DNA from: Alcaligenaceae bacterium
GTDB taxonomy: Bacteria > Pseudomonadota > Gammaproteobacteria > Burkholderiales > Burkholderiaceae_B
Direction: 5' to 3'
Length of the DNA: 64,000 nt
Assembly: GCA_013416395.1 (NCBI GenBank)
Contig: JACCEP010000001.1
Span: 62,001-126,000, forward strand
Below, piece by piece: positions 1 through 10,007 of this stretch. A model generated the notes under the pieces. That model saw only the letters and a list, made by a program, of their open reading frames with translations, was not told the DNA's origin and did no database searches. How positions within the stretch are numbered: the stretch's first letter is position 1; each line of letters opens with the position of its first letter. The position numbers and the translations under genes were made by a program.

Positions 1-107
1 TGGGCGAAAACTCGACCCCCTCAGGCCCAAGATCGCAGCAAAAGCCCGGCTAGGAACTGCGCGCATGGTCGGAACTTGCCCGAAATTCTGAAACAGAGGT
101 AAACCTC

Positions 108-1133
108 ATGACTATTCACGCACTCATGGAGACGGCCAACGCCATGGTGGCCGACGGCAAAGGCCTGTTGGCCATGGACGAGAGCACAGGCACCTGCAAC
201 CGGCGGTTCGCGAGCGCAGGTATCCCGCAGACAGAAGAAGCCCGACGTGCCTACCGTGAACTGCTCGTCTGCACACCAGGGCTCGCGCAGTACATCAGCG
301 GCGCCATCCTGTTTGACGAGACCATCCATCAGCGAACGACGACCGGTGTGCCATTTACCAAGGTGCTCAGCGATGCCGGCATTATTGCGGGCATTAAGGT
401 TGATCTCGGTGCGCAAGCGTTGGCCGGTCACCCCGGCGAGAAGGTTACCGAGGGCCTTGACGGATTGCGCCTGCGACTCACGACGTACTACTCAATGGGC
501 GCAAGGTTTGCCAAGTGGCGCGCGGTGATCACGCCCGGAACCGGCCTGCCGTCGCCTGCGTGCATGGACGCCAATGCCCACGCGCTCGCGCGTTATGCGG
601 CGTTGTGCCAAGAAGCTTCATTGGTCCCCATTGTTGAGCCCGAAGTGCTCATGGACGGCGACCACACGCTCGAACGCTGCAGTACGATCACCCATGAGCT
701 ACTGCTGCGCGTGTTCGAGCAGCTCGATCGGCAAGGAGTCATACTCGAGGCCATGATTCTGAAACCCAACATGGTCTTGCCCGGCCTGGGCTGCGCGTTA
801 CAGCCTGATGCCGAAACAATTGCCGAGGCTACCGTAAGCTGCCTGCTCAGATCCGTACCAGCCGCCGTGGCGGGCATCACGTTTTTGTCAGGGGGGCAGT
901 CTGCCGAGCAGGCATCCGCACGCCTCAATGCAATGCACCAGCCACGCTTTTCGATGCGGCGTCCCTGGCCGCTGTCGTTCTCGTTTGCTCGCGCACTGCA
1001 GCAACCTGTTCTGGCAGCCTGGGCTGGCAACGACGCGAACCGTACCGCCGCACAAGCCGCCCTGCTGCACCGGGCTCAATGCAATAGTGCGGCGCTGCGT
1101 GGCGAATACCGATCGGCGATGGAAAACGCGTAA
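108..1133 (+). CDS. Class I fructose-bisphosphate aldolase
   Basis: 341 residues, the usual length for the animal/plant-like class I aldolases found in some proteobacteria. It should split fructose 1,6-bisphosphate into dihydroxyacetone phosphate and glyceraldehyde 3-phosphate in the cytosol. Visible active-site residues: the Schiff-base lysine K219 in ILKPNMVLPG, E177 in VEPE, K136 in FAKWR, K97 in GIKVD and D24 in LAMDEST (most relatives read LAADEST). The ATG is preceded by GAGG about 8 bases upstream. It stands alone here; nothing glycolytic follows within the window. The family and catalytic residues are clear; metabolic direction cannot be told from sequence. Confidence 0.93.
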   Translation: MTIHALMETANAMVADGKGLLAMDESTGTCNRRFASAGIPQTEEARRAYRELLVCTPGLAQYISGAILFDETIHQRTTTGVPFTKVLSDAGIIAGIKVDLGAQALAGHPGEKVTEGLDGLRLRLTTYYSMGARFAKWRAVITPGTGLPSPACMDANAHALARYAALCQEASLVPIVEPEVLMDGDHTLERCSTITHELLLRVFEQLDRQGVILEAMILKPNMVLPGLGCALQPDAETIAEATVSCLLRSVPAAVAGITFLSGGQSAEQASARLNAMHQPRFSMRRPWPLSFSFARALQQPVLAAWAGNDANRTAAQAALLHRAQCNSAALRGEYRSAMENA

Positions 1134-1286
1134 CCGCGTAGGGCAATTTTTAAATACCTGCATCTGCCCAAGTGTCATGCAACTCGCTTATTCTTTAGCG
1201 GAAAAGAGTGAGCCAGGATCAATAGTGACAGCGGCAAGAAATGACCGTAAAAAATGGGGGGGCTACCCACGAACCGTCTTGGCTGG

Positions 1287-1691
1287 CTATTTTTCCAGCC
1301 AGTTCTCTACGTGGAGGCCACGGATGCGGCTGAATTCGCGCGTGTTGCCTGTCACTAGAGTGAGGCCGAGCGCATGGGCGTGCGCAGCGATCAGTAGATC
1401 GTTCATGCCGATAGGCTGGCCAGCCGCCTCCAGCTCAGCTCGGATGCCGCCATATTCGACATCAGCCGGAATATCCAGCGGCAACACCGGGATGGTTTCA
1501 AGGATGCCCTCTACCTTAGTGAGCAGTTTGGGCGATCCCTTCTTTGCGCAGCCATAGCGCAGCTCGGATGCGACGACGATGCTGGTGAAAATAACCTTCG
1601 CTCCGACCTGCTCAATACGACGTGCGGCAGGCCCGCCTGGGTTGCGGATCACGTCGCTGATGATGTTCGTGTCCAGCAAATAGCCTTTCAA
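1287..1691 (-). CDS. vapC: VapC-type PIN-domain ribonuclease toxin
   Basis: 134-residue PIN domain spanning the whole protein. Metal-binding acidic residues are in place: D7 in LLDTN, E43 in SELRYG, D98 in NDLLIAAHA and E119 in NTREF (position 116 is Asn). The pattern matches VapC/FitB endoribonuclease toxins, which cut tRNA or rRNA; the actual target is unknown. The start codon is TTG and shares bases with the TGA stop of the antitoxin gene, so translation is probably coupled. Transcribed after vapB from one promoter near position 1990. Confidence 0.9.
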   Translation of the reverse strand: MKGYLLDTNIISDVIRNPGGPAARRIEQVGAKVIFTSIVVASELRYGCAKKGSPKLLTKVEGILETIPVLPLDIPADVEYGGIRAELEAAGQPIGMNDLLIAAHAHALGLTLVTGNTREFSRIRGLHVENWLEK

Positions 1692-1960
1692 AATATGTCA
1701 TCCGGCCGGGCGGGCATATCATCAATGACGGGAAGCTGATCTTCTGGCCCAAGCGGCGCCTCCTTCCTCCACAGGGCCAGCAGCTCGACGATGTTCGTTG
1801 GCCTGGTCACTGGCTCAATGATGAGTTTGCTGCCTTCGCGGTGGATCATTACACGATCCCCTGGCAACTCGAACTCCACAGGAATCCGCACTGCCTGGCT
1901 GCGGTTGTTGCGAAACAGCTTGGCCATTTTGGGTCTGGATGGTGGCGATAGGATAGGCAT
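1688..1960 (-). CDS. vapB: VapB-type antitoxin (AbrB/MazE fold)
   Basis: Contains MAKLFRNNRSQAVRIP, the typical start of a SpoVT/AbrB (MazE-like) DNA-binding domain, then a C-terminal tail that would wrap the VapC toxin. VapB proteins neutralise VapC and repress their own operon. Two starts are possible: ATG at 1960 (90 residues, AGAG about 8 bases upstream) or ATG at 1927 (79 residues, the usual family length, but without a visible ribosome site). I list the first. The stop TGA overlaps the TTG start of vapC. Confidence 0.82.
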   Translation of the reverse strand: MPILSPPSRPKMAKLFRNNRSQAVRIPVEFELPGDRVMIHREGSKLIIEPVTRPTNIVELLALWRKEAPLGPEDQLPVIDDMPARPDDIF

Positions 1961-1974
1961 GTTATTGCTCTCAT

Positions 1975-2016
1975 TTGTATATGTCATATTGTATATACCA
2001 GACTGCACTGCGTCAA
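1975..2016 (-). promoter_or_regulatory. vapBC promoter and probable VapB/VapBC operator
   Basis: On the minus strand a -35-like TTGACG (2011-2016) stands 15 bases from TATACAAT (1988-1995). On the plus strand TTGTATATG (1975-1983) and TTGTATATA (1989-1997) form a direct repeat 14 bases apart that covers the -10 region, a usual arrangement for autorepressed toxin-antitoxin operons. The binding role is inferred. Confidence 0.5.
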
Positions 2017-2305
2017 TCGTGATGGCGAGGCTTCTCCGTACAACTATTGACAGTGTCCTTGTCCGTTAAACGACCAGTAGCCGGACATCAGAACAAGAAA
2101 CAGTTCCAGCTTACGTTCGAGCCTGACTGATGTCGAGCGCCACTCACGCGGCTGGCCAGAACGCCCAGGCAGCTCACCCATGCGGCTTCGATTGCCAAAC
2201 TGAATGACCTAATTGCCAAACTCAGTGGCAATCGACAGCTCGACAAAAAACTCGACAAGAACAGCACGCCAAACGTATCAAATTGCAACCGTTTCATCTT
2301 GCCCT
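2009..2305. other. Gene-free stretch between vapBC and groESL promoter
   Basis: About 300 bases with no open frame that has a ribosome site and protein-like composition. One plus-strand frame downstream of a TGA near 2128 has a helical, Lys/Leu-rich look for about 55 codons but no start codon with a Shine-Dalgarno site, so I do not call it a gene. Confidence 0.4.
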
Positions 2306-2334
2306 CTTGAAGAATCAGACTTCGTCCTTATAAT
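2306..2334 (+). promoter_or_regulatory. groESL promoter (sigma-70 form, sigma-32-like -35)
   Basis: TTGAAG (2307-2312) lies 16 bases before a perfect TATAAT (2329-2334). The -35 reads CTTGAAG from 2306, also a good heat-shock sigma-32 -35 element, so both sigma factors may use it. The last base of the -10 is the first base of the CIRCE element. Confidence 0.75.
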
Positions 2335-2360
2335 TAGCACTCGTAGGGGTAGAGTGCTAA
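2334..2360 (+). promoter_or_regulatory. CIRCE operator (HrcA binding site)
   Basis: TTAGCACTC, a 9-base spacer, then GAGTGCTAA: a perfect match to the CIRCE consensus inverted repeat bound by the HrcA repressor. It begins in the -10 box of the groESL promoter, so HrcA bound here would block transcription at normal temperature. Confidence 0.96.
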
Positions 2361-2429
2361 CAAAGCTGGCCTACCCCTCGGCCTTAGGGCTTTATCTCAA
2401 CTAATTTTATATTTAACAGGAGTTCCTCC

Positions 2430-2717
2430 ATGGCACTGCGTCCTTTGCACGATCGCGTGATCGTCAAGCGTCTGGACAACGAGCGCACAACTGCCTCGGG
2501 TATCGTCATCCCTGAAAGCGCTGCTGAAAAACCCGATCAGGGTGAAGTCGTGGCTGTAGGCCCCGGCAAAAGAACCGAAGACGGCAAAGTACTTCCTGTT
2601 GACTTGAAAGTCGGCGACAAAGTTCTGTTCGGCAAATACGCCGGCCAATCGGTCAAAATTGATGGCGAAGAGCTGCTCGTTATCCGCGAAGAAGAAATTC
2701 TCGCCGTGATCCAGTAA
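2430..2717 (+). CDS. groES: Co-chaperonin GroES (Cpn10)
   Basis: 95 residues, full family length. It begins [15 protein letters not shown] and carries the mobile loop [18 protein letters not shown] that docks on GroEL. As a heptameric lid it closes the GroEL cavity during ATP-driven folding. A ribosome site (CAGGAG) precedes the ATG. First gene of the groES-groEL operon under CIRCE control, 31 bases before groEL. Confidence 0.98.
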   Translation: MALRPLHDRVIVKRLDNERTTASGIVIPESAAEKPDQGEVVAVGPGKRTEDGKVLPVDLKVGDKVLFGKYAGQSVKIDGEELLVIREEEILAVIQ

Positions 2718-2736
2718 TCCGACACCCAATCAATAA

Positions 2737-4398
<1,662 letters not shown>

Positions 4399-4457
4399 CC
4401 TGTCTTGCTCACCTGCCAGGGCCTTGTGCCCTGGCATCGCACTGCGTTTACGCACTA

Positions 4458-4484
4458 ACCTCCGGCTTCGGCCGGAGGTTTTTT
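4458..4484 (+). terminator. Rho-independent terminator of groESL
   Basis: Nine-base perfect stem ACCTCCGGC / GCCGGAGGT closed by a stable TTCG tetraloop, with six T following. About 60 bases after the groEL stop. Confidence 0.92.
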
Positions 4485-4533
4485 GTATTGGTGCGCCCGG
4501 CATGACGCACTCTCGGAGGTGAAAGTTTGCTGA

Positions 4534-4775
4534 TCAATGAATAAGAGCATTTATTCGAATATTTAAAGCCACTTCCAGCACCGCTTCAACACCCATGACC
4601 TCTGCATACTTCGCGGCGAGGTCCCAACCTGCGACAACGCTGGTACCAGCAGGCGCAGCGTAAGAAATAGCGGCTGCGGTGAGTCGTTAGGTTGCAGGTA
4701 CAATCGGTAGCTGGTCGCCTTATCGACCACAACCTGTTCGCCGTATGAAAATCAGGCTTGGTATCCTTTGCCGCT
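4534..4775 (-). pseudogene. Possible remnant of a decayed gene
   Basis: On the minus strand two successive frames look protein-like but are out of phase. One (roughly 4775 to 4690) reads GEQVVVDKATSYRLYLQPND; the next, after a stop, reads about 50 residues including SYAAPAGTSVVAGWDLAAKY and ends at a TGA at 4534. No intact frame, start or ribosome site joins them. I do not recognise the family. It may be a frameshifted relic, or chance coding-like DNA. Confidence 0.25.
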
Positions 4776-4979
4776 GGGTCAGCAAGGATTGCAATGTTCA
4801 AAGGCCAATAAACCTGAAAATGCTGACTGGCGCGAAAGATGCAGCGCTTACCAGAGACGGCCGGGTAATCTCAGCGCCGCCTACCCTCCGGCACTCCACC
4901 AAACTGGCGTCGCAGTTCACGCGGCCGCCTGTCCAACATTAGGGCACGGATATCTGGCCTTTTCAAAGGAGAAACAAAC

Positions 4980-5279
4980 GTGTTGCGCATGTTGGCTTTA
5001 TGGGTATTGTTGAGTGTAGTCGCAGGATTTCTGGCTCGAGCCCGCGGCCGCAGCTTGATAACATGGTTGTTGATCGCCCTGCTCGTGTCGCCGCTCATTG
5101 CGGCCGTACTGCTGCTGTCCATCAGGAATCTTGTGGTCGAAGATACTCCCCAGCCACAGCCATCCCGCAAAAGCCGCTTTTTCCGTAACGTGCTGAATAT
5201 TATGATGGCCGTGGCGGTGCTGGGAATCTTCTATGGCTTATTTAATCGAGGCCCGATGCCGGTGATTAAACTTTTCTAG
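4980..5279 (+). CDS. Small membrane protein of unknown function
   Basis: 99 residues from a GTG start with a strong ribosome site AAAGGAG eight bases upstream, the main reason to accept it. Two or three hydrophobic segments are visible (about 3-18, 25-47 and 69-87) around a charged Arg/Lys-rich patch. The pattern GRSLITWLLIALLVSPLIA resembles small two-helix membrane proteins common in bacteria and phages. I cannot give a function. It stands alone between groEL and dgkA. Confidence 0.6.
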   Translation: MLRMLALWVLLSVVAGFLARARGRSLITWLLIALLVSPLIAAVLLLSIRNLVVEDTPQPQPSRKSRFFRNVLNIMMAVAVLGIFYGLFNRGPMPVIKLF

Positions 5280-5471
5280 CATCAAGATCGCTTCGCTGCC
5301 GGGAAGCAGATTGTCAAAATAGTTGTAGATCGCAGGCCCCATCCAACCTCAGCAAACACGGAACGCCGTCCAGCCTCAGCGAGCTGTCCAAGCATGCATA
5401 GACTTTATTGCCGCTCATCCCATCACGACACGGTAAGCGGCGGCACGTCGGTGAAACAACGCATCTCTCTC

Positions 5472-5477
5472 TATAAT
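5472..5477 (+). promoter_or_regulatory. Candidate -10 element upstream of dgkA
   Basis: A perfect TATAAT 35 bases before the dgkA ATG; no good -35 at the expected distance. The rest of 5280-5512 shows nothing else recognisable. Confidence 0.35.
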
Positions 5478-5512
5478 GCAAGGCTGGCATTCCGCCTTTA
5501 TGATCGACACTG

Positions 5513-5899
5513 ATGCATTCCACCTACAAAAGCAAAGGCGGCCTGGGCCGCATTTTCAAAGCATTCCGCTATTCGGCCCAAGGGCTAAGCGCCGCTATTC
5601 GTCATGAGGCGGCGTTCCGGCAAGAGCTATTTCTGGCGCTTGTACTGACCCCCATCGCATTCTGGATTAGCCGCACAGTGGGAGAGCTGCTGTTGCTGCT
5701 CGGCACGCTGGTGTTTGTGCTGGTGATCGAACTGCTCAACTCCGCCATCGAGGCCATCGCCGATGCCGTCACCATTGAGCACCATCCATTAATCGGCCGC
5801 GCCAAAGACCTTGGCAGTGCAGCAGTACTGTTGTCTTTGCTGTTTTCTGCCGTCGTGTGGCTGGCAGTGATCGGCTCGATAGTGCTCAACCGCCTATAA
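5513..5899 (+). CDS. dgkA: Diacylglycerol kinase (prokaryotic DgkA)
   Basis: 128 residues with an amphipathic N-terminus and three membrane helices (about 38-52, 57-78 and 103-122). The family motif [13 protein letters not shown] (73-85) and the AKDLGSAAV segment (97-105) are intact; E80 lies at the nucleotide/metal-binding position. DgkA phosphorylates diacylglycerol to phosphatidate in the inner membrane and recycles lipid left by membrane-derived oligosaccharide or LPS modification. No clear Shine-Dalgarno is seen. It sits 28 bases before pyrF on the same strand. Confidence 0.93.
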   Translation: MHSTYKSKGGLGRIFKAFRYSAQGLSAAIRHEAAFRQELFLALVLTPIAFWISRTVGELLLLLGTLVFVLVIELLNSAIEAIADAVTIEHHPLIGRAKDLGSAAVLLSLLFSAVVWLAVIGSIVLNRL

Positions 5900-5927
5900 T
5901 CGGCTCTGCTTATATAGACAAATACTC

Positions 5928-6773
5928 ATGAACTTTACGCAAAAACTAGAGCACGCCTGGGCAGGCACAGACTCCATGCTCACGATCGGGCTAGACCCTG
6001 ATCCACAACGCTTTCCGGCAGAACTATCGGGCCGGCCAGATGCCATTTATGAGTTTTGCCGAGCCATCATTGATGTCACCGCGCCTTATGCCTGCGCCGT
6101 CAAACCACAGATTGCTTACTTTTCGGCAGCACGCGCCGAAGAGCAGCTTGAAGCGCTGTGCGCCTACATTCATGATGAGCATCCCGGCCTACCCATTATT
6201 CTGGACGCCAAGCGTGGCGATATCGGCTCGACAGCCGAGCAATATGCACGCGAGGCGTTCGAGCGCTATGAAGCCGACGCGGTCACAGTAAGCCCGTATC
6301 TTGGCTATGACAGCCTTGAGCCTTATCTGGCCTGGCGCACCAAAGGCGTTATCGTGCTCTGCCGCACGTCCAACAAAGGCGGTTCTGACCTACAGTTTGT
6401 CGAGTCGCGAGACGGCGTGCCGCTATACCTGCATGTGGCAGGCCTTGCAGCTGATCAATGGAACACCCACGGCCAATGCGCATTAGTCGTTGGCGCTACG
6501 TTTCCAGAGGAAATTGCCAAGGTTCGTGCACGCGTTGGCGATATGCCTTTGCTGATCCCCGGCATTGGCGCACAGGGTGGTGACATACCCGCGACAGTGA
6601 GTGCGGGGCGCGACAGCAAAGGCACCGGCATGATGATTAACTCGTCACGTGCCATTTTGTATGCAAGCGGCGGAGATGACTGGCGCGAGGCAGCGGCACA
6701 TGCGGCGAGAATAACCCGTGATGCCATCAATGCCGCTAATGGCAAAGGCCCTGACAACGCCATTGCCCGTTAA
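5928..6773 (+). CDS. pyrF: Orotidine 5'-phosphate decarboxylase
   Basis: 281 residues, matching the longer type-2 OMP decarboxylases. The catalytic [11 protein letters not shown] motif is at 93-103 (K95 proton donor, D98), with GLDPDP near the N-terminus and VKPQIAYF (58-65) for substrate binding. It converts OMP to UMP, the last step of de novo pyrimidine synthesis. It probably shares a transcript with dgkA, 28 bases upstream. It converges on pncC. Confidence 0.95.
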   Translation: MNFTQKLEHAWAGTDSMLTIGLDPDPQRFPAELSGRPDAIYEFCRAIIDVTAPYACAVKPQIAYFSAARAEEQLEALCAYIHDEHPGLPIILDAKRGDIGSTAEQYAREAFERYEADAVTVSPYLGYDSLEPYLAWRTKGVIVLCRTSNKGGSDLQFVESRDGVPLYLHVAGLAADQWNTHGQCALVVGATFPEEIAKVRARVGDMPLLIPGIGAQGGDIPATVSAGRDSKGTGMMINSSRAILYASGGDDWREAAAHAARITRDAINAANGKGPDNAIAR

Positions 6774-6923
6774 ACAGCCAGGGGCTGGTTGACCGCCGGT
6801 TGACCAAGCCCATGCATCAACGCCATGAGCCTTGCTGCGGGGTACGCTCGACCGCTGCACGTGCAAGCCCGCGCCATAGCCCTGGCACCGCTTATGGCCC
6901 GCTACTGACAGCTAGCCAGACGG

Positions 6924-7427
6924 TTACAGCTCGATGAGTTCAATGGCCTTGCGCAGGGCAAATTCGACCGTAGCGCGGCGTATGGCCGCCCGGTCGCCGC
7001 CAAAAATATGGGTAACAGCACGGGTGGTTACGCCTTGTGCTGTGCGCTGAGCAAAGCCAAAACACACCATGCCCACGGGCTTTCCGGGAGTGGCGCCACC
7101 GGGCCCCGCAATACCGGTTATCGAGATGGCAAGGCTGGACAGCTGTGTTGTCGTCAGCACACCCGCCGCCATTTCCATGGCTGTTTCTTCGCTGACCGCA
7201 CCAAAACGGTCAAGCGTGTCTTCATTGACCAGCAATTGCTCTACTTTTGCCGCATTGCTGTAGGTGATAAAACCACGATCAAACCACTGGCTGGAGCCCG
7301 GCGTTTCTGTCATGGCGGCGGCCAGCAGCCCGCCTGTGCATGACTCTGCGCAAGAGAACATCCAGCCGCGATCGATCAGAAGCCGACCCAGATGCGGTGC
7401 AAGCGACGTGTCATTGTTTGTGTTCAT
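6924..7427 (-). CDS. pncC: Nicotinamide-nucleotide amidohydrolase (CinA C-terminal type)
   Basis: 167 residues, a stand-alone CinA C-terminal domain. The signature AESCTGG lies at 27-33, followed by SITGIAGPGGATPGKPVG. PncC deamidates NMN to nicotinate mononucleotide and so recycles pyridine nucleotide. It lacks the N-terminal MoaB-like half found in full CinA. Last gene of the ribBA-ribH-nusB-thiL-pgpA-pncC run, 20 bases after pgpA. Confidence 0.92.
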   Translation of the reverse strand: MNTNNDTSLAPHLGRLLIDRGWMFSCAESCTGGLLAAAMTETPGSSQWFDRGFITYSNAAKVEQLLVNEDTLDRFGAVSEETAMEMAAGVLTTTQLSSLAISITGIAGPGGATPGKPVGMVCFGFAQRTAQGVTTRAVTHIFGGDRAAIRRATVEFALRKAIELIEL

Positions 7428-7447
7428 GCCAACACCCTCGGTAAACG

Positions 7448-7972
7448 TTAACCCAGCAGCCCAAACCTGACGAGCACAGCCACGACCAGCAAGCTGTATA
7501 CGGCAGCGAGGATATCATCCCACATAACGCCAAAGCCGTTTTTTAGATGGCGGTCAAAATAACGTATGGGTGGCGGTTTGACGATGTCAAAGGCACGGAA
7601 AAGCACGAATGCCACGACCTGCGCCTCGATGGCCGATGGCGTCAGCCACAGCACGATCCAGAACGCGACAATCTCGTCCCACACCATGCCACCATGATCG
7701 GGCTGCCCCATTTCTTTGCCGGTACGATGGCAAACCCAGCACCCCAGCACAAAGGAAAGTGCCAGCACCACCCCAATGAGCGTGTCGGGAAGGCGCGACA
7801 CGGCGACAAACCACAACAGCCACCCGGCCAGCGTGCCCCAGGTGCCCGGTGCTGGTCGCAGCAGACCACTGCCGAAGCCAAATGCGACTATGCGCGGAAA
7901 CGACCGGAATACCCAGCCAGCATGTGGCTTAAAACCGCGTTCAGGAACGGAAGAATTGCTGGTATGGAGCAT
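7448..7972 (-). CDS. pgpA: Phosphatidylglycerophosphatase A
   Basis: 174 residues from ATG 7972. The open frame extends much further upstream through thiL but without PgpA-like sequence, so the internal start was chosen; its ribosome site is weak. Family motifs are present: SGLLRPAPGTWGTLAG near the N-terminus, WDEIVAFW, DIVKPPPIRYFDR and the late WDDILAA. PgpA removes phosphate from phosphatidylglycerophosphate to give phosphatidylglycerol in the inner membrane. About four hydrophobic segments. Lies 40 bases after thiL. Confidence 0.93.
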   Translation of the reverse strand: MLHTSNSSVPERGFKPHAGWVFRSFPRIVAFGFGSGLLRPAPGTWGTLAGWLLWFVAVSRLPDTLIGVVLALSFVLGCWVCHRTGKEMGQPDHGGMVWDEIVAFWIVLWLTPSAIEAQVVAFVLFRAFDIVKPPPIRYFDRHLKNGFGVMWDDILAAVYSLLVVAVLVRFGLLG

Positions 7973-8012
7973 GAAATAGACACTTTCGGCTACGAAAAGA
8001 GAAATCAAAGAA

Positions 8013-8972
8013 TCAGGAAAAATGGTCGAAGCCTGCCGCCCCCAACTGCATAAGCGCCCCCTGCGAATTGACCACCTGTGTGCCTGAGCCCTGAACAATG
8101 GTGCCGATACGGGTAACCCGTGTCGCCGTCTGGCTAGCCAGCGCCTGGATGGCATTACGCCGGCCAGGCAACGCTGTAAAGCATAATTGATAGACGTCGC
8201 CGCCCGCAAGCACCGCGTCTTGTACGACGGCAGCATCCACACGGCTAAGGTCGGCATGCACAGGCATTGCCGGATACTGCAACTGGGCGCCGCAGTGGCT
8301 GGACTGCAGGATGTGGCCCAAGTCTTGCAGCAGGCCGTCAGAAATATCAAGCGCCGCGTTGGCTATGCCCGCCAGGCCCGCAGCAAAGGTCAGTGGCGGC
8401 TCTGGCCGTTCAAGGCTGGGCCGTACGGCGGCCAGTATGGCATGGTCGACTGGCAGGCGCCTCTGCAGCATGCGCAGGGCGATATCGGGGGCTCCAAGTG
8501 TGCCCGTAACCCAGATGTCGTCACCAACCTGGGCAGCGTTGCGGCGCAACGCCTGTTCGGCACGAACCTGCCCCATGACGGTGACACTTATGACAATACC
8601 CGTATGGCTACGCGTGGTGTCGCCACCCACCAGAGGGCAACCCGCTTCATCGGCAAGATGGTAAAAGCCTTTGGAAAATGCCGCCAACCATTGATGGTCA
8701 ACAACCGGCAGAGAAAGGCCAAGCAGGCAGGCCAGTGGCGTGGCTCCCATGGCAGCCAAGTCGGACAGATTGACGGCCAACGCTTTGTGACCCAACGCCT
8801 GTGGATCAACCTCAGGCAAGAAATGACGACCCTCAATGAGAAGGTCTGTACTGGTGGCAAGCTGGAAACCGGACTCGACCGTAAATAGCGCGCAATCATC
8901 ACCCACGCCCAACATACCTGCAGGCGCGGGCCTGGAAAAATAGCGCCCTATCAGGCCGAACTCGCTTTCCAT
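8013..8972 (-). CDS. thiL: Thiamine-monophosphate kinase
   Basis: 319 residues of the PurM/AIR synthase-like ATP-binding fold. N-terminal GVGDDCAL (22-29) holds the metal-binding aspartates, followed by TSTDLLIEGRHF and VNLSDLAAMGATP. ThiL phosphorylates thiamine monophosphate to the active diphosphate. Its place between nusB (12 bases upstream) and pgpA is the common betaproteobacterial order. Confidence 0.95.
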   Translation of the reverse strand: MESEFGLIGRYFSRPAPAGMLGVGDDCALFTVESGFQLATSTDLLIEGRHFLPEVDPQALGHKALAVNLSDLAAMGATPLACLLGLSLPVVDHQWLAAFSKGFYHLADEAGCPLVGGDTTRSHTGIVISVTVMGQVRAEQALRRNAAQVGDDIWVTGTLGAPDIALRMLQRRLPVDHAILAAVRPSLERPEPPLTFAAGLAGIANAALDISDGLLQDLGHILQSSHCGAQLQYPAMPVHADLSRVDAAVVQDAVLAGGDVYQLCFTALPGRRNAIQALASQTATRVTRIGTIVQGSGTQVVNSQGALMQLGAAGFDHFS

Positions 8973-8984
8973 CGAAATACCGCT

Positions 8985-9467
8985 TTAACGGCGTGCCGCC
9001 GCGCTGACCTCGGCACTACGCACGTCTGCCGCCATTTTATCGAGCACACCATTGACGAACTTGAACCCATCGGTGCCACCAAATGATTTGGCTAACTCTA
9101 CCGCTTCGTTAATGGCCACCTTGTAAGGCACCTCGACATGATTGACAAGCTCAAAGCTACCGATGAGCAAAATGGCATGTTCAATGGGCGAAAGCTCTAC
9201 GAGAGGCCGGTCTAGATAAGGCGTGAAATGTTCGCGCAATGCCGGCGCTTCGCGCATGACACCGTGCAACAAGGTGCTGTACCAGGCCATGTCGGCCTCG
9301 TGGAACTCAGGATCATCGCGCAGATGCGCGTCGATTTCACCCGCTTCGCGCAGGCTTTCATCGCCATGCAACAACCATGCATAAACGCCTTGCAAGGCGA
9401 ACTCCCGCGCGCGACGACGCGCGCTACGGGCGTTTACTCGAGCGCCCTGCGATTTACCGTTTGTCAA
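8985..9467 (-). CDS. nusB: Transcription antitermination factor NusB
   Basis: 160 residues if translation starts at TTG 9467, chosen because GAGGA lies 8 bases upstream and because the frame further up only mirrors the acidic tail of ribH. The protein has [37 protein letters not shown] and [19 protein letters not shown], all NusB hallmarks. NusB pairs with NusE/S10 on boxA RNA for antitermination at rRNA operons. The start overlaps the last 14 bases of ribH, so coupling to riboflavin gene translation is likely. Confidence 0.92.
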   Translation of the reverse strand: MTNGKSQGARVNARSARRRAREFALQGVYAWLLHGDESLREAGEIDAHLRDDPEFHEADMAWYSTLLHGVMREAPALREHFTPYLDRPLVELSPIEHAILLIGSFELVNHVEVPYKVAINEAVELAKSFGGTDGFKFVNGVLDKMAADVRSAEVSAAARR

Positions 9468-9993
9468 GATCTTCGTCCTCGTCTTCGTCGTCTTCGTCAT
9501 CTTCGTCGTCGTAATCATCATCATCTTCAGAATCAGGCTCGAGTGCGGCGACAAGATTTGCCATTTCAATGGCGGTGCGTGCACAATCACGACCTTTTTC
9601 AGCGGCACGGGCCTGAGCCTGCTCATCTGTATCGGTGGTGAGTACACCGTTGGCAACCGGAATACCCGTTTCAAGCGCAACACGGCTAATGGCTGAGGCA
9701 CTTTCGTTGCTGACGATCTCGAAATGATAGGTTTCGCCACGGATCACCGCGCCCAGCGCGATCAATGCGTCGAACTCAAAGGTTTCGGCCATTTGCGCCA
9801 GGGTCACACCCAGTTCGAGCGCGCCCGGTACTGAAACAACCATGATATCGCGCTCATCGACGCCCAGCTCGGCCAGCTCAGCCAGACACGCCTCGATTTC
9901 GGTCTGCCCGATTTCTTCGTTAAAGCGGGCACGCACGATGCCGATGTGCAAGCCTTCCCCGTTCAGGTCGGGAGTCAAAACATATGGGTTCAT
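9454..9993 (-). CDS. ribH: 6,7-dimethyl-8-ribityllumazine synthase with acidic tail
   Basis: 179 residues; the lumazine synthase core ends near 151. H90 in GETYHFEIV is the conserved catalytic histidine, and VPGALELG and [14 protein letters not shown] are typical. It condenses the butanone phosphate from RibB with the pyrimidine diamine. After the core comes a 28-residue tail made almost only of Asp and Glu (152-179), longer than usual, which overlaps the nusB start. Lies 14 bases after ribBA. Confidence 0.95.
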   Translation of the reverse strand: MNPYVLTPDLNGEGLHIGIVRARFNEEIGQTEIEACLAELAELGVDERDIMVVSVPGALELGVTLAQMAETFEFDALIALGAVIRGETYHFEIVSNESASAISRVALETGIPVANGVLTTDTDEQAQARAAEKGRDCARTAIEMANLVAALEPDSEDDDDYDDEDDEDDEDEDEDLDKR

Positions 9994-10007
9994 GGTGAGG
10001 GTTCCTA

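Noticed and set aside
1-107. Left edge before the aldolase gene
   Set aside because: Too short to call a gene or promoter; a small GAGGT/ACCTC inverted repeat before the ATG has only a 2-base gap and is not a credible hairpin.
4745-5013. Short plus-strand frames upstream of the small membrane protein
   Set aside because: No ribosome site; one overlaps the start of the better supported gene at 4980.
7973-8350. Upstream extension of the pgpA open frame
   Set aside because: It runs antiparallel in frame through thiL sequence without PgpA similarity; the ATG at 7972 fits the family start.
9501-9740. Upstream extension of the nusB frame (Lys/Thr-rich)
   Set aside because: It is the alternative frame of the ribH acidic tail and core; the TTG at 9467 has the ribosome site.
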